Shown here one piece after another: positions 24,188 to 37,914 of a stretch of DNA of 64,000 nucleotides (position 1 is the first letter of the stretch; each line of letters begins with the position of its first letter). Location: contig QJNS01000031.1 in the NCBI GenBank assembly GCA_004154925.1, positions 186,001 to 250,000 of the forward strand, written 5' to 3'. The notes under the pieces are model-generated. The model made no database searches, was not told the origin of the DNA, and saw only the letters and a list, made by a program, of their open reading frames with translations. A program made the translations under genes and the position numbers. This DNA is from Monosporascus cannonballus. Its lineage: Eukaryota; Ascomycota; Sordariomycetes; Xylariales.

Positions 24188-26652
24188 ATTATTTTCCCCT
24201 TTTAAATGATTAATATTTAATAATAATATTATTAATATGATATAAAGCGTTTTGCATATTTAATTATGTATATTTGCCGAAAATATATCGTTATATTATA
24301 TTTTAAATTATGGCCGTAATGATTAATTCGTATTCTATTACGTAATTAATTATAATTTACTTAAGTTTTTATTCTAATCTGTTTTTAACCTTATTTTGTT
24401 TATTTTTTTCTTTTTCGCGCTTATATTTCCTTTTTTTTTACGTACGCGTTCCGTTTAATTTCCCGTTTTTCTTTATTTCTATTTCGGTTTTTCCGTTTAT
24501 TTTACATATTATTTCCGTTTGCTATATTTTTTATTGCAAAAAATTCGAAGAAAAATAATATGTTGATATTATTAAGAAATAGGATTTTCTCTAGCGTTAC
24601 TCTTTCGACGCCGATAATATAATAAATATTAATCGTATTACGGACAGTAATAAGCCGTATTATATTTATATAACATAATGTTATTTCGATTACCGTACGA
24701 TTTGTATTTATATTCCGGACGCTTTAAATTATGTTATAACTAATTATTATAATAAGATTTTGGCGTAATAAATAATTATTTTTAATATTATTAAAATTGT
24801 TATTTATTTTTTGTTTAAATTCTGATTATTTTTAAATATACCGCTTAAATAAGTTTTTAATTCGGTACCGATAATTAAGAATTAATTAACGAATTTGAAA
24901 AAGTTCGTATTGGAAATATTTAATACGAATATTCCGATATAATTACGATCGGTCGTCAATTTGACATTTTTCGCAAAGTCAAATTCGCCTTTAACATAAT
25001 TATTCTTAAGGAATATTATTTTTTTATATAGTAAAAATTAATTTTTAATCGTTTGTTATAATTACGGAAATCTAGTTTTAACGCCGTTGTATATATTCAT
25101 AAATTTAGGTTTGTTTTTATAAATATTACGTTTTTTTATTATTCCGTAATTAATTTCCGATTAGGCGTAATTTTAGGGTATTTTTATAAATAAGGCGATT
25201 TTTAAGGGCCGTTATACCGTTACGTTTCCGTTTACGAATATTTTCCGCCCGTTTTTTAATATTTTAACGAAATTCTGATATTTATTAATAATTATAATTA
25301 AAAAACGGCTTTATCCGATAAAGTTATTATTAAACTTAAATACGTTAAACGCTTTAAAAATGGCGTTTTATTTCCGATTAATAACAAATTGTATTCCGGT
25401 TATTTAGGTTTTGTTTTTCGTAAAAAACAAGACGTTTTTAAATTTTTTCCGAATTTTACGCTTAATAAATTTAATAAACGTACTTATTTTTTGCCGTCAT
25501 ATGTTCTTTAATTATTTTCCGATATTCTTATATTAGTTTCCTAACTATATTTATTAAAAATTAATTAATTCAAAACTTAATAATTATGTTCGAAATTTTG
25601 TTCTCAAAATTAAAATTCGATTTTTTTATATCGTTTATCGGTTTTTAACCGGTATACGATAAGATAATTATTTGCCAAAAGCTTAAAAGTAATTATATAA
25701 TTAAATAATATTTTAATATTAATATTTTAAATTTATTCAAAATTATTTTTAATGATTTTCTCAATTATTAGGCCATTAACTTCCGATTAAGCTATTATTA
25801 TTTTGCGGTTTTTAGGTCGTTTTATTTTTTGTATACGTATTTAATTTTTTTCTTATAATACTGTAATATTTTTAACGCGTATTCGAAATACTTTTCAGGC
25901 TTTTATATATTATATTTAGCGGGCCAGCTTTTTTATTTAATTACATATTTACGTTACCTTCCGTTATGACGATAACGGACGATATCCTTTATTACTTATT
26001 TTTTTTGTTCCTTTATTAGGTTCGGTAACGCCCTTTAAACGTCGCCCGGTTTCCGGTTATATTACGATTTTAACAAAGATATTAGAAATATATTTTATAT
26101 TCGTTAATATTTAATAAAAAGAAATATTTTATATGTTTAGAAATTTATTTATTTTTTAATTATAATTTAAATATAAATAAATATTAATTTCATATTTGTA
26201 TTTTTAAAGTATGTAATTAATAAATTTATTTATTGCCTTAATTAGAATTCTATAAGTATATAATATTAATCATAATATCCTTTTGGGTTACCGTTATTTT
26301 TTTTTCCTAATTTATGTATATTATTCGGTAAATGACTACTATTCCCTCGAAATATTTATTAATTTCTTATATTTATTTTTAAAATTTTATAAAAGATTTT
26401 TATTATTTTTAAATAATACTTATATACGGCTTCGAACGGAAAACGGCCGGTAAACGAATTGTATATATTAGTATTTGTAAATTTCGTATTTTATAATAAC
26501 CTTATTTAATTATTTTGCAATTTATTAACGTAATTATAGAAAAAATGTTTCAAAATTTAATAAATATATTCTATTTGTTTCTCGGTTTGCAAATAATAAA
26601 TAATAAATATTTGCCGTTTTAGTTTTTGCTTTTTGGAAAATTCAGTTTAAAA

Positions 26653-26880
26653 CTAATTTGTTAATAATTTATCTTTATTACTAATAATTTTAGCCGATAT
26701 ACCAAATTTATATTTTACCTCATTATAAAATAATCGTGTTAATTCGGTTGCAGTTAAGGTTTTAACCGTAAAAATAAAAAGTTTTAATTTCGTAAAGCGG
26801 TCGACGATCACCAGGATTACGTCGTATTTTAGCCCGTTTAAACCTAGGTTTTTAGGAAATTTTATAATAAAATTTAACAA
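26653..26880 (-). pseudogene. Gypsy integrase core relic
   Basis: A 75-codon open stretch on the minus strand. It contains the signature segments of the Ty3/gypsy integrase catalytic core: YDVILVIVDRFTK, then LTRLFYNEVKYKFGI, then IISNKDKLLT. The central VDRFTK holds a catalytic Asp. In the last segment the family's SDR-type catalytic Asp is Asn (SNKD), again one G-to-A change. It belongs to element A. The short length reflects stops on either side. Confidence 0.85.
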
Positions 26881-28227
26881 GATTTTTTGAAAAATTTCTT
26901 TAAATAACGATAAGGGCTATAATTATCCATATAATATATGGCATAGCTTTAATATGCTCTAATATTTCAGATATCATTAGTTATATTTTCTTAATAAAAT
27001 CTTTTGATCATTAATTTTAACGTACGGATATATTCTATATATTTTACTTTTGAATTATTTTAATATTATTTAATTAATTATTTTTATTAAAAACCTTATA
27101 ACGGGATTACAAATTTATCTCGATAATATAAAATTTTATTTTGGTTTAGGAAATATTTTCCCTTTATTCCGGCTTAACCTTTAATTATCCGTATTAGCTT
27201 TATAATAATTAAGCCCTTGATTTATAATTTTCGAACTTGATCGTAAAACTTTTAAAAAACTTTTAATTAAAGTACATTTTGACCTTTACATAATATATTT
27301 GCTAAAAAAATATAAAACATATTAATTATAAATAATAACCTTAATATTAATTTTATTTTTTCTAAATATATCGTAATCCGATCGTAATAAAATTATAATT
27401 TGCGGTTGTTATTATTTAACCGTTAATTGCGTTATTCTTACTATTTATGTTTATATTGTTATTCGTAAATAATAAATTCGGGAAATATATGGTTTTTTAT
27501 TTTTCTTTTTTTTTCGAAAAACTTTTACGATCATATAATAAAAGTTTTGCGTTTTTTTTACGTAAATAATATTTATTTAAATTTTCCTTACTTAAAATTT
27601 ATTTCGAAATCTTATAATGAACGAATTTGCGTTGTTTTTATAAAGCTTTTTGCTTTTTTATAATACTTTAAATCGTATTATATATTGATAATTGGTTTCC
27701 GTACGTTTTCCGGCATATTATTTATAAATTCGAATTTTTTAAATAATATAAAAATTACATTTTATACGTGATTTCCCTTAATATATAATCCGGGTATCTA
27801 AATAACTTATCCGCCGAGTTAACAAGGTCCGGTCGGTATTAGATTTTAAAATTAAATTACGTAAGGCGGTAAACTTAGCGGGTTAATTTTTTTTCAAGGT
27901 TACGTATTAGCGCCTTTATTATGTCCTTTAACACTATATAATTAATAAGCATTAAGAAATTCTTTTTCGTATTTTTAAGGCATTACCGTTAATATTTTAA
28001 GCTTTTTATAATCGCCAATAATTCTTATTACCTTATGATTTACCGTTTTTCTGTTAGATTTAGCTTTTATAACTAATATATAATTAAGCGTTAATATTTT
28101 TCGTATTTTTATAAAAATATTTTTAATATAACTTTTACCGAAACGTTTATTTTAACCTTAATATTTTTGATATTATTTTAATATCAGAAAATAATTTCCG
28201 ATTAAAAAATATTTTTTAAATTTCGGA

Positions 28228-28417
28228 TATTACAGGCTAAAGCCTATAGGGCAGCTCGGGCTTACGGAGCGAGCTCCTTGGCCCGAGCTTACCCATATGT
28301 ATATAGGGAGCAGCCACTTCGCTAGTAGCTAGCTGTTTCTCTCTTTCCTTCTTTACCTTAAATATAAACTTTTATTAGGCCGTATTTCTGTTTAACTTAC
28401 GTATTATGTCCGTTACA
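28228..28417 (+). repeat. 5' LTR of element C
   Basis: 190 bases. It starts TATTACAGGC (probably TGTTACAGGC before mutation) and ends CCGTTACA. The outer left half is clean (CTCGGGCTTACGGAGCGAGC). The inner right half is mutated (TTAACTTACGTATTATGTCC against TCAACCTACGCATTGTGCCC in the partner). Confidence 0.9.
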
Positions 28418-30669
28418 TATATTTAAAGTTACAACTTATTATAACTTCCAGGAAACTAAATAAAAGCGAAACGTTTTTTAAGAATACCCTAATTATAAAT
28501 AATAAGCCAAAAAAAGTTTTGTAGCAAAATAATTGCGAAATAATATAACTAACGAAATTATAAGTAAACTTACGGTATTAATTTCGTCGGGAACTATTAA
28601 AGAAAATTTATAATATTAATTATTTATAAATATGTTTCAAAAATTTAATATATAGCAGAAAGAATTTACCAAATTAATTTTTAATTATAATAAAACGCTA
28701 AATAACTTATTTAACCGGATAACGGAAATAAAAAGATATTTTTTATAAAAGCGGAAAACAAAGGCCTTTATAAAATAAAACTTATTTCGCTAAGAATTTA
28801 CGGTAGGTTTACCGTTTAATAACGCGTTCGCAAAAACGAATTATAAGCCTATAAAATGGTTTTCGTAAAACGGGAAATAAAAAATATTTTATTCGTTTTT
28901 TGCTATATTCCGTACAAAAATAAAAAAAACCGGTTTATTTTCGGTTTTTTTATAACAACCTGCTTAAATATTATACTATTTATATTTACCGAAAAGTAAT
29001 TACGATTTAATTATTGGTTCAAAATAAAAGAATTACAAAAGGATTTTAATATTAATAATTCTTTTTTTATATAAATAAATAATTCAAAAATAAATAAACG
29101 ATATAATCCGTTAAAAAGTAATTATAACGTATAAAATAAGGTAATAATTAATGGTTTTAAAATTATTGATTAAATTTTAAGTTTAAATTGGCCAAATATA
29201 AAGGTTTAACATAATACTTAATAATTAAAATAATTTCTTTAAATGCCGATATTAATACGTAATTCCGTAACGTATTAATTACGAAAAATATATTTTACGA
29301 TAATTATAATTATTAGGTATATAAATTAAAAAAAGTAATTAATTATTTAAAAACTTTATCCGATTATTATATAAGTAAAAAAACGACGATTAGATATTTT
29401 AATAAAAAAAGCAGAACGGTTAATTAATAATAATATATCGGTTAAATTAATAAATTGGCTTAAATAATAAATATTTAAGGGAATATATTTATAATAAACG
29501 TTACGTAATTAATTACGTTAATTTTTAAATTTATGGATTAATAGCAAAATAGTTGAAAAAACCGATCCGGAAATGGCTCGGAATAAGGCTCGGATAACCG
29601 GCTTTATACGAAATGGTTTTCCGAAAATAAGGTAAAAATTCGGAAACGAAAAAGATAATATTTCCGTTACGCCGTTATGAATTATTCGAATTAGGAATAT
29701 TTTAAATACAAATCCGCAAAGTGGTTTCGTCCGATTAAAATAAAGATTGTAATAACGAATTTGCGGAATGCCGTTAACGGAGATAACGATTTGGATAACG
29801 AAAATTTAAAGAAATAATTTTTATTAAAATTTATTAATGAAAGGGGGACGTAATAAAAAAATTATAAAAAGTTAGCAAAAAATTAAATATTTTTTTTTAA
29901 TTTAAACACCTTAATTAATAAATTATATATATAAATGTTTTAAATAATAATAAATATATTTATTATTTTGCATTTAATTAATAATTAATTTATTATTTAA
30001 AATTATAATATACATTTATTATATTTTATCGGTTAAAATTAACGAAAAATAATAAATTTATAATAATTATAATCCGAAATATTATTTACGTTAATATAAA
30101 TTTAAACGGCCGTTTAAAACGAATTTAGGCGTACGTAATTAAGGATTTATTTTACTTTTTTATTTTCGGAAAACCTTAAATAAAATATAATAATATCGTA
30201 TATAAAGCGAAATAACGGTTTATCCGTTTTGCAAATAACGTTATTGTATTTATATTACGTAAAAAAATACTTCGATAAAAAACTTAAGGACCGTTCGAAA
30301 GGGCGGTTATAAAAATATAAAGAAGCCTACTTAATGGCGGTTATAATTTTCGTGGTAATAACGCGGCAAAATCGCCGTAAAAAAACGAAATACAATTATT
30401 CGTAATTTTTATAAAAGATATTAATAAGGCCTTAAAAGTAAAGTTATAATTAACTTTTAAAGATATAACAGAACGTTTGTTTAAGGAAATACGGAAATTT
30501 CGAAACCTTTTTGCAAACGACAAAAGTTTATTATTATTATTTTATCGTAATAACTATAATATAACGATAAACCTAAAAAAAAATAATTTTATAAGGATTT
30601 TTATATAAGATATTAAGGGAAAAGTTATTAATTTTATATAAAATATTTATTAACTTATTCGACAAAAAT

Positions 30670-31560
30670 TGAATTCGGGTTAATAGTTTTTTTGTAAATA
30701 CTCCAGTATTATTTATAAGAAAACCTAACGGCGGTTTACGGTTTTACGTAAATTATAAGGAATTAAATAAGATGACGAAACAAAATTATTAACTTTTTTT
30801 ATTAATAAAGAAAACGTTACGAATTTTATTATAGGCCCGGTAATTTACGAAACTCGACGTTCGAACGGCCTTTTATTAATTACATATTTATCAAGAAAAC
30901 GAATAAAAAATTACGTTTTATATATATTTCGGGTTTTTCGAATAATTAATATATTTATTCGGCTTTAACGATATACCGGTTACCTTTTAGCATTATATTA
31001 ATATTATTATAAAGCGTTATTTTAATAATTTTTATTTTATATATATAAACGATATATTAATTTATTCGTCCGGCTTTCGTACTAATTATATGGCTAAGGT
31101 TAACCTAGTATTCCGCCGTCTGGCGGAGGTAAAATTAAAGTTGAACCCTAATAAATACAAATTTACAATTTAAAAAACGAAATATTTGGAGTTTGTTGTC
31201 GAAATGGGGGTAAGCTTGGAAATTAATCTTGGAAAGATAACCATTATTCGGAAATAAAAGGTTTTTATTAACGTAAAAAAGGTTAAAAATTTTATCGGGT
31301 TCGTTAACTTTTACTAAATTTTTATAAAAAACTTTAACGAGGTAACGGTTTCTTTTTTACGACTAATTAGAAAAAGGACTTTTTCCGTTAAAAAAATAAA
31401 AAATAACAGGTTTTCGACCGATTTAAAAACTCCATTATTACAATATTTGTTTTTACGTATTAAAGCCTTAAAAAATAGTAATAAAAATAAATTATTCCAG
31501 CTAAGTAATTAAAAAATGCCTATCCTAATTTGATTTATTAAGGCTTTTATAATTAATTAC
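30670..31560 (+). pseudogene. Gypsy reverse transcriptase / RNase H relic
   Basis: The plus strand carries the Ty3/gypsy reverse transcriptase motifs in order: PVLFIRKPNGGLRFYVNYK near 30,700; ARLFTKLDVRTAFY near 30,850; the catalytic box YINDILIYSSG at 31,043-31,075, in which the first Asp of the usual YxDD is Asn; and KLKLNPNKYKFTI*KTKYLEFVV near 31,140. A KNFIGFVNFY segment near 31,290 is the thumb/connection region that precedes RNase H. In-frame stops at several Gln or Trp positions fit C-to-T or G-to-A change. Confidence 0.9.
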
Positions 31561-33566
31561 GTACTTTTTAAAAAAGTTATTATTAATTAAGTATAATTAC
31601 GAAATATATTATAAAAAATTATTAATTATTGTTAAAATATTAACAAAATAAAAAAAGTTTTAAAAGCTAATTAGCTTTTTTACGATTTTAATAGAATACG
31701 TAAATTTCTAGTACTTTATAAATATCCGCAAATTTATTAAAAATAAATTCAATTAGTTGGTTTTTTGTCCGTTTTTAATTTCGTATTTAAATATTACCTT
31801 AATAAATTAATAAATTAATTCGATATTATATTTCGTAAATTATAAAATATATTTTGCGGTAAAAAAAATTTTAGGTTTAAAAAATAAATAATTTAGTTAA
31901 TTAAAAAAAATAATTATTTAATAAATTAACGCAAATTTAAAAAGTTTTAATAACCGTAATTTATTTAAAGCGAAATAATAACGGATAATTAATTATATTT
32001 TCCGGTAAGGAAATATTTTTTAAAGAAAACCTTTAAAAAATATAAAATTTAAAAGTTATTAAGAATAAAAATTTAAATATGGCATACGCCGCCGTGGCCC
32101 AGAAATTACGTAATTTTCGCTTAATTATAAATACGATAAAAACTTTATAATAAAATACTTTTTCGACCTTAAGAATTTTTTATAATTTAAAGGATATATT
32201 TTGGTTTTTATTTAAAAGCTTATCCGAACGTTATTACTTTAATAGATATATAATTTGTATATTACCGAGTACTTAAAAAAAACTATTACGTTAATAATAT
32301 TAATTCGTAATTATTATTAATTGGAATAAATTTAGGATATACGTTGTTTTTGCCGTAATTACGACGTATATAATAGGTTGTATATTTATAAAAACAAAAA
32401 AAAATTATTACGGCTTTTATTTATTTTAAAATAATTTTATTTAGATTGTTTGGTAAATTTTATAGTTAACTTACCGGCAAAACAAAAAAAGGACCTTTAG
32501 TCTTTTATAGTACTTTACGATTATTTAGCGAAAACGATTATTTTAAAGCCGATATTTAATATAAATGCGAAAATATACGTTTAACGATTTATTATTTATT
32601 ATTAAAAATATTACGGTTTTTTTAAAAAATTAATATCCGATAAAAGGAATAATTAAACGAATAAATTTTAAACTTATTTATACAATTTAATAAATATATA
32701 GTAATAATTTAATATATTATTTTATCCTTAATCGGATAAAATTACGGAAATAATTAATTAAAAAGTTTCCGCATATTTTTATTATTTTATAAATTATGTA
32801 TAATATAATTAAATCACGTTTTTACCGGTAATATAATTAATTTTTAAAAATTAAAATCTTTTATTAAAAATAAAAATTGTTTTAAATTACGGGTACGATA
32901 TAAAATTTATTAATTAAATACTCGTAATCCTTTAATTAATTTCCGAAATAAAACGAATTATTAATTTCGTTAAAAAATTATAAAATATTAAGGAATTTGT
33001 ATAAATTATTATAATATTAATATAAGCCCGGATAAAATAATTAATAAATATTTTTAAAAATCAAATATTATATTTCGAAATAAAAAATTAATATAATTAA
33101 ATTTAAAAAACGTAATTGTGCCGTAAATATTTAAAAAAATATTTTAAATATATGTTAAATATAGAGTTATTATGATTACGCCGTATAATACCGTGAAATT
33201 AAACGTATTATTAAAAATATATTCGAAATTTAACGTAAATTTCTTAAAGTTAATAATAAAGGATTTATTATTTATCTAGATTTTAAATAATAATTAATTA
33301 TTACCGATATTATGAAGTAAAAAGAAAGAAAATATATAATAAAATATATATTAAAGGTCAAAAATAAGTATATAAGTTAAGGTTGCCGAAAAAAGCTATT
33401 CGTAAAATAAATAGATTATACCGAACCGGTATAAAAATTATATAATAATTTCGAAAAGTTATTCGGAAACGGAAACGGGGTTGGCGAAAACGTAAAAGTA
33501 CGAATAAGGATAAAAAAAAAGTATAAATAAAGCCGCTGCCGCCTTGCCGCAACCTTATTATTCCCT

Positions 33567-33586
33567 AAGGGCGAAAAAGGGGGTGA
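33567..33586 (+). promoter_or_regulatory. Polypurine tract of element C
   Basis: Twenty bases, purine-rich with a GGGGGTGA end, lie directly before the 3' LTR. In LTR elements this tract resists RNase H and primes plus-strand DNA synthesis. Its position fixes the orientation and the left boundary of the LTR. Confidence 0.7.
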
Positions 33587-33776
33587 TATTATAGGCTAAA
33601 GCCTATAAGGCAGTTCGGGCTTACGGAACAAATTCTTTGGCCCGAGTTTACTTATATGTATAAAGGGAGTAGCCATCTTGCTGGTGGTTAGTTGTTTCTC
33701 CCTTTCCTTTCTCACCTTGAATATAAACCTTTGTTGGGCCGTGCCTCCGTTCAACCTACGCATTGTGCCCGTCACA
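33587..33776 (+). repeat. 3' LTR of element C
   Basis: 190 bases, same length as its partner. The inner left half is mutated (TTCGGGCTTACGGAACAAAT). The outer right half is clean and ends GTGCCCGTCACA, directly followed by the target duplication TCGGA. Confidence 0.9.
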
Positions 33777-33899
33777 TCGGAATACTTTTTTAGTTTTTTC
33801 GAATAACCGACATTTTGTTATTTTATTTTTGCTTTACGCCCTTTTTAAAAATTTAATAATAAATTAAATAATACGTAAATAATAAATAATAAATTTTCG

Positions 33900-34440
33900 A
33901 TAAAAGTTTATAAATTTTAAAAACATTTAAATATTATAAATTAACTTAGGCTTTAGTTATATTTCAATAATATTTATTTGTCGGCGGTTTATTTCCAAAT
34001 TATTTTTACTAATAATAAATCCTAGAAATCTATTTTGGAAAAATTCGTATTTAAATATTTTGGTAAATAATTGGTATTATAATAGCCGTTTCTAAATAAA
34101 TTAGAAGTATTCCGTATATATCTTTTCGTTATCTAAATAAATAATTATATTATTTAGATATATTATATATATATATAGTTAATTAATTTAGTTATTACCG
34201 TATATATATACGCTTAAAATATAAGTAATACGTTAATAAAATTAAATAATATAACCGTATATTTAAATTACCTGTACCGTATTTGAAAAATAGTTTTTTA
34301 TTAATTGCTTTTTTTAATCTTAATATAGTAATAAACATTTTTAAAATCAAGGTAAAAAATATCGATTTTTTATCGTTACCCGATTTAACCCTTTATAATC
34401 GACGTATAGTCGGAAATTTCCGTTTTGTTTAAGTACGAAT
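33900..34440 (-). pseudogene. Gypsy reverse transcriptase relic of element A
   Basis: The minus strand reads [20 protein letters not shown] at about 34,378-34,437, the classic start of Ty3/gypsy reverse transcriptase. Further on are a segment ending TVITKLINYIY (finger/palm region), the catalytic box read YLNNIIIYLDNEK with YLNNII at 34,143-34,160, and QLFTKIFKYEFFQNR. In the box both catalytic aspartates are Asn, which abolishes metal binding. Stops interrupt the frame. Confidence 0.85.
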
Positions 34441-36673
34441 AATGTTAGTATTCTTACGTTTGTTTTCGAATAACGTATCCGGCCTGCTTTTAGATTTGTT
34501 TAGATATATTTTTCGAATACCTTTTTTTAGATTTCCGAAATAGGATAAATTAGGCCGAATAACGGCGTTTTTCGTTACATTAAGTTTATTTCATATTTTG
34601 ACTTTAATAATTAAAACATTTTTTTAATTATTTTTTCGGAATATATTTATCGGAAATTTTTTAGATATATAAAAAAGTTGGTTAATATCTGTTTTTGTTA
34701 TTTCCCGAATTCCGGGATATTTAGTTTTTCGATTAAGTTTATTAAATAAATGGTATAAATTTGTTTATTAAAAACCGTTAAGTTTGTAATTTTTTATTCG
34801 TCAACCTTTTAAAATAATTTATATAATTATTAATATATGGCTATATTTAAGAAAATACTTAATTTGTTTATTTTTAATTTAAATAATAAAAGATTACATA
34901 TTTTTCGGTTACGGCATATTATAAAATAAATTTATTTACATTTTTATTTCTTTTCTATTTTTATTTATTATGCTAATAGGAATTTCGTAAACCTTATAAT
35001 ATTTAATATACGTACGGGTAACGCGGATAAGGTACGGAATATTTACAGAGGTTAATTAAAAATTAAGTTTTTTCGTTAATTTTTTGTTCACCGTATTTAT
35101 CTGTATTCCGGTATTTATATTTATTTATATTGTTATATTCCTCGTACCTTTTTTGATAAATACTTTTTTTTAAAAGGCGGCTTTGTTTTAACTGTTTTGT
35201 AATTATTAGCCGAAATAAATTAGGCGTATACGTTTATTCTGGTTTTTTATAGAGTTTTCGTTTAAAAACTAATTTGATTTATCGTTATATATTATAATGT
35301 TTTATACGGCTTTCGGAAGTTGGTTTCAGTATAACCGGGACAATAAGGTTTTTATATCCTTTTTGGTTTTATAATTTACGTTTTTATAGCTTGGTTTCCT
35401 ATAGTTATAATATTTAAATAAGCTCTTATAAAAATTAAGAGTATTAAGTTATACGGATTTATTCCGATCGGAATTAAATCGACGATTATTTGTTTTCCGA
35501 ATATAAAAACGTTTACGGTTTTTATTATCCTTACGCGGTGTTTTTAATTTACTTTAAAGATCTTTTTTGAAAGCGCTAAAATAAAATTATTTATTTTTAT
35601 TTATACGTTTAACGAAAAATAATTAGTTTTTTTGTCTTTTTTTAAACATTTTAATAATATTTTATTATATTTATTATATTATTAATTTGTTTTAACTTAA
35701 CGTTTTTTCGTAATAAAACATTTCGTAACCTAACTACTAATTTATAAAAATAATTAAAAGCAAATCTTTTATTATCCTGATTATTTTTATATTAAAAATG
35801 TCCGCAAATCTTATTTTATAAACCAGAGACTTCCATCTAACGTAAGAGTTTAACGACGATTAATCGGATTGTTATCGTAATTCTATAAATTATTCCTTAT
35901 ATTTCTTATCGAACAAATTAGGATTTACGTAATTTTTCTTAATAAATATTTATAAATCTTTTATTTTTAATTTCTTTTCGTAAATACAATAATTAAACAT
36001 AACGCGGTATAATTATTAAGCGTTCGTAATAAAAACGTATATATAGCTCATAACCTATTAAATATAAACAAAAGTATTTTGCTTTAATCTTTTGGCGTAA
36101 ATATTTATAATACCTTTTATTTAATTTTTTTAAATTAACGTATGTTCGAAAAACTTTGAGTAATTATAATGCGGTATTCGTTTATGGCCTTTAAATTTTA
36201 TAACGATATCATAATTAATTTATAAAGTTTTATATTTTTAATTTATATTATTATTTATTATTTGGCCAATTGTTAAAATAATTTCAAATATTATTTGTTT
36301 TATTAACGAATAATTTCCAAAATCTAGTTATTATTAAGGGGTTTAACCCTTTTTTGCTTTAAATTCCGAGATAAGGTTGTTATATTATGCCCGTTTTCCG
36401 ATCGTTTCATTAACGGCTATCGGAACGTATCTTTATTATATATATAAGGTAATTCGGGATCCCGGAAACCATGGTTTTCTGCCCGTTAAGGCTCTGTTAT
36501 AAGCCTTTTTGCCTATTCCCATACCGTGATCGATCGTTCGTCGGTTGGGTTCCGATCGGCGATTTTTTCGACTAATAACTTAGGTTCGTTTTGTAATCGG
36601 CGAACTTTGCTTTTAAGAATTATTATATTACCTTTTATGATAAAAATGAAAAGTTTATAAAATTAAAAATAAT

Positions 36674-36861
36674 TATAAGTTAGGTAAGGTAATTTCCGAC
36701 TAGTTGTAAAGCAAATTTTAAAAAGTAAATAAATTAAGTTATTTCTACTTGGCGTTTTTTATTATCTGCCAGATAATATATTTATATTAATAAGTGGGTC
36801 GGTGGCTAATCGGTAGCTGGTCCGCTACCAGCCTCATTCTGATAAGGGCTGTATTCTCACA
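36674..36861 (-). repeat. 5' LTR of element A
   Basis: 188 bases. The inner (left) start is mutated (TATAAGTTAGG against TGTGAGCTGG in the partner). The outer right part is clean (GGTAGCTGGTCCGCTACCAG, then ATTCTCACA). It contains the inverted pair GTAGCTGGTCCGCTAC. Confidence 0.85.
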
Positions 36862-37726
36862 ATATAAAGATTAATTAAACAATATCTTTTCGAAAGCCTT
36901 TTGATAACTATATTAATTTTAAGAATAAATTAAAAATTAAATTGGAAATTTCCGACGAAAAATGTATCGTAATGTAACAAATTTCTTCATTATATCAGAA
37001 AAAAGAAATGTTGAAATATATAACAATATTTAGTAACTTAATAATTAAAATAAAATAAAAAACAATAAAGAAAATATTTATATCGATATATTTTATAAAC
37101 GATTAAAAAATATTATTAAATTTCAAAATTTTAAAAGCTTAAGTTAATATATATATAAAGTTATAAAAATTAATAATAAGTTATATAAACTGTATATAAA
37201 AAATTATATATTTTATATATTTTATTATATTACGCTAAAACCTATAAAATTCAGACCGATTTAACATTATAATAAAAATAAATTAAGTAGTATAGTTACG
37301 GTAAAACAAAACATATTTTAAAAGGTATAACAAATTTAAAAAATCACGAAACAATAATTAAGTACTTATGTTAAGAAATTGCAGAAACTTTAAAAAAAAT
37401 AATGATAAAATTGTAAATATATTTTATGTTTAATACGAATAGAGTTTATTATAATAAGGAATCCGACGCGCAATGGGAAAAACCTAGATATTAATTTAAA
37501 ACCGTTCGAAAAGTATTAACACATCTTAAAAGAATAATTGCAAAATATTAAAAAAATAAAAAACGCTGACCTTGAAATCTTTAATCGATATAAAATATAC
37601 GTGATATTATATAAACAATAAAAATATAAATATATTATAATTAAAAATACTTTATTTATTAATGTATTATATATATATAAGAAAAGGTTCGATTTTTTTA
37701 TTTTAACTGGAAAAAGTGAAAGAAAT
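36862..37726. other. AT-rich spacer between elements A and D, no gene
   Basis: Very AT-rich with CpA and TpG still present, like the older blocks. No open frame of note and no repeat recognised. Confidence 0.4.
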
Positions 37727-37914
37727 TGTAAAAGGGTTCACCTGAGCGATCTGTAATCAGTTGCCAATAAGAGTTTATTTTTTAGCTAAAGAAAAAAGAA
37801 GATGAAAATGAAAATACAGTTGTATATGTTCGCATATAAGGCCCTGCGTTAGTGCTATTTGGTACCGGCGTTTATCCGGTGCTTTATAATAGGGTTTTAT
37901 ACAACCTTATTACA
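37727..37914 (-). repeat. 3' LTR of element D
   Basis: 188 bases, TGTAAAAGGG...TTATTACA. The outer left part (TGTAAAAGGGTTCACC, then CTGTAATCAGTTGCC) is clean. The inner right end reads TTTTATACAACCTTATTACA where the partner reads CTCCATACAGCCCCATTACA. Confidence 0.85.

Larger units (their letters stand above)
28228..33776 (+). mobile_element. Ty3/gypsy LTR retrotransposon nested inside element A (element C)
   Basis: A 5.55 kb element with two 190-base LTRs (28,228-28,417; 33,587-33,776) and an exact five-base target duplication TCGGA at 28,223-28,227 and 33,777-33,781. Plus orientation is shown by the polypurine tract before the right LTR and by reverse transcriptase on the plus strand. The sequence on both sides belongs to element A pol, between its reverse transcriptase and integrase, so C inserted later. 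Gag should lie at about 28.5-29.8 kb; frames there are broken and I found no clear knuckle. Confidence 0.9.
23999..36861 (-). mobile_element. Ty3/gypsy LTR retrotransposon, RIP-destroyed, interrupted by element C (element A)
   Basis: LTRs are 23,999-24,187 and 36,674-36,861; without the 5.5 kb inserted element its length is about 7.3 kb. Reverse transcriptase (33.9-34.4 kb) lies before integrase (26.7-26.9 kb) on the minus strand, the Ty3/gypsy order. A purine tract on the minus strand (AAAAGGGGAAAATAA) abuts the left LTR, which is therefore the 3' LTR. Flanks ATTGC and ATATA do not form a convincing target duplication. Stops throughout; no activity expected. Confidence 0.85.

Noticed and set aside
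34180..34215. TA-rich stretch as a simple repeat or origin
   Set aside because: It is ordinary low-complexity sequence inside the decayed reverse transcriptase.
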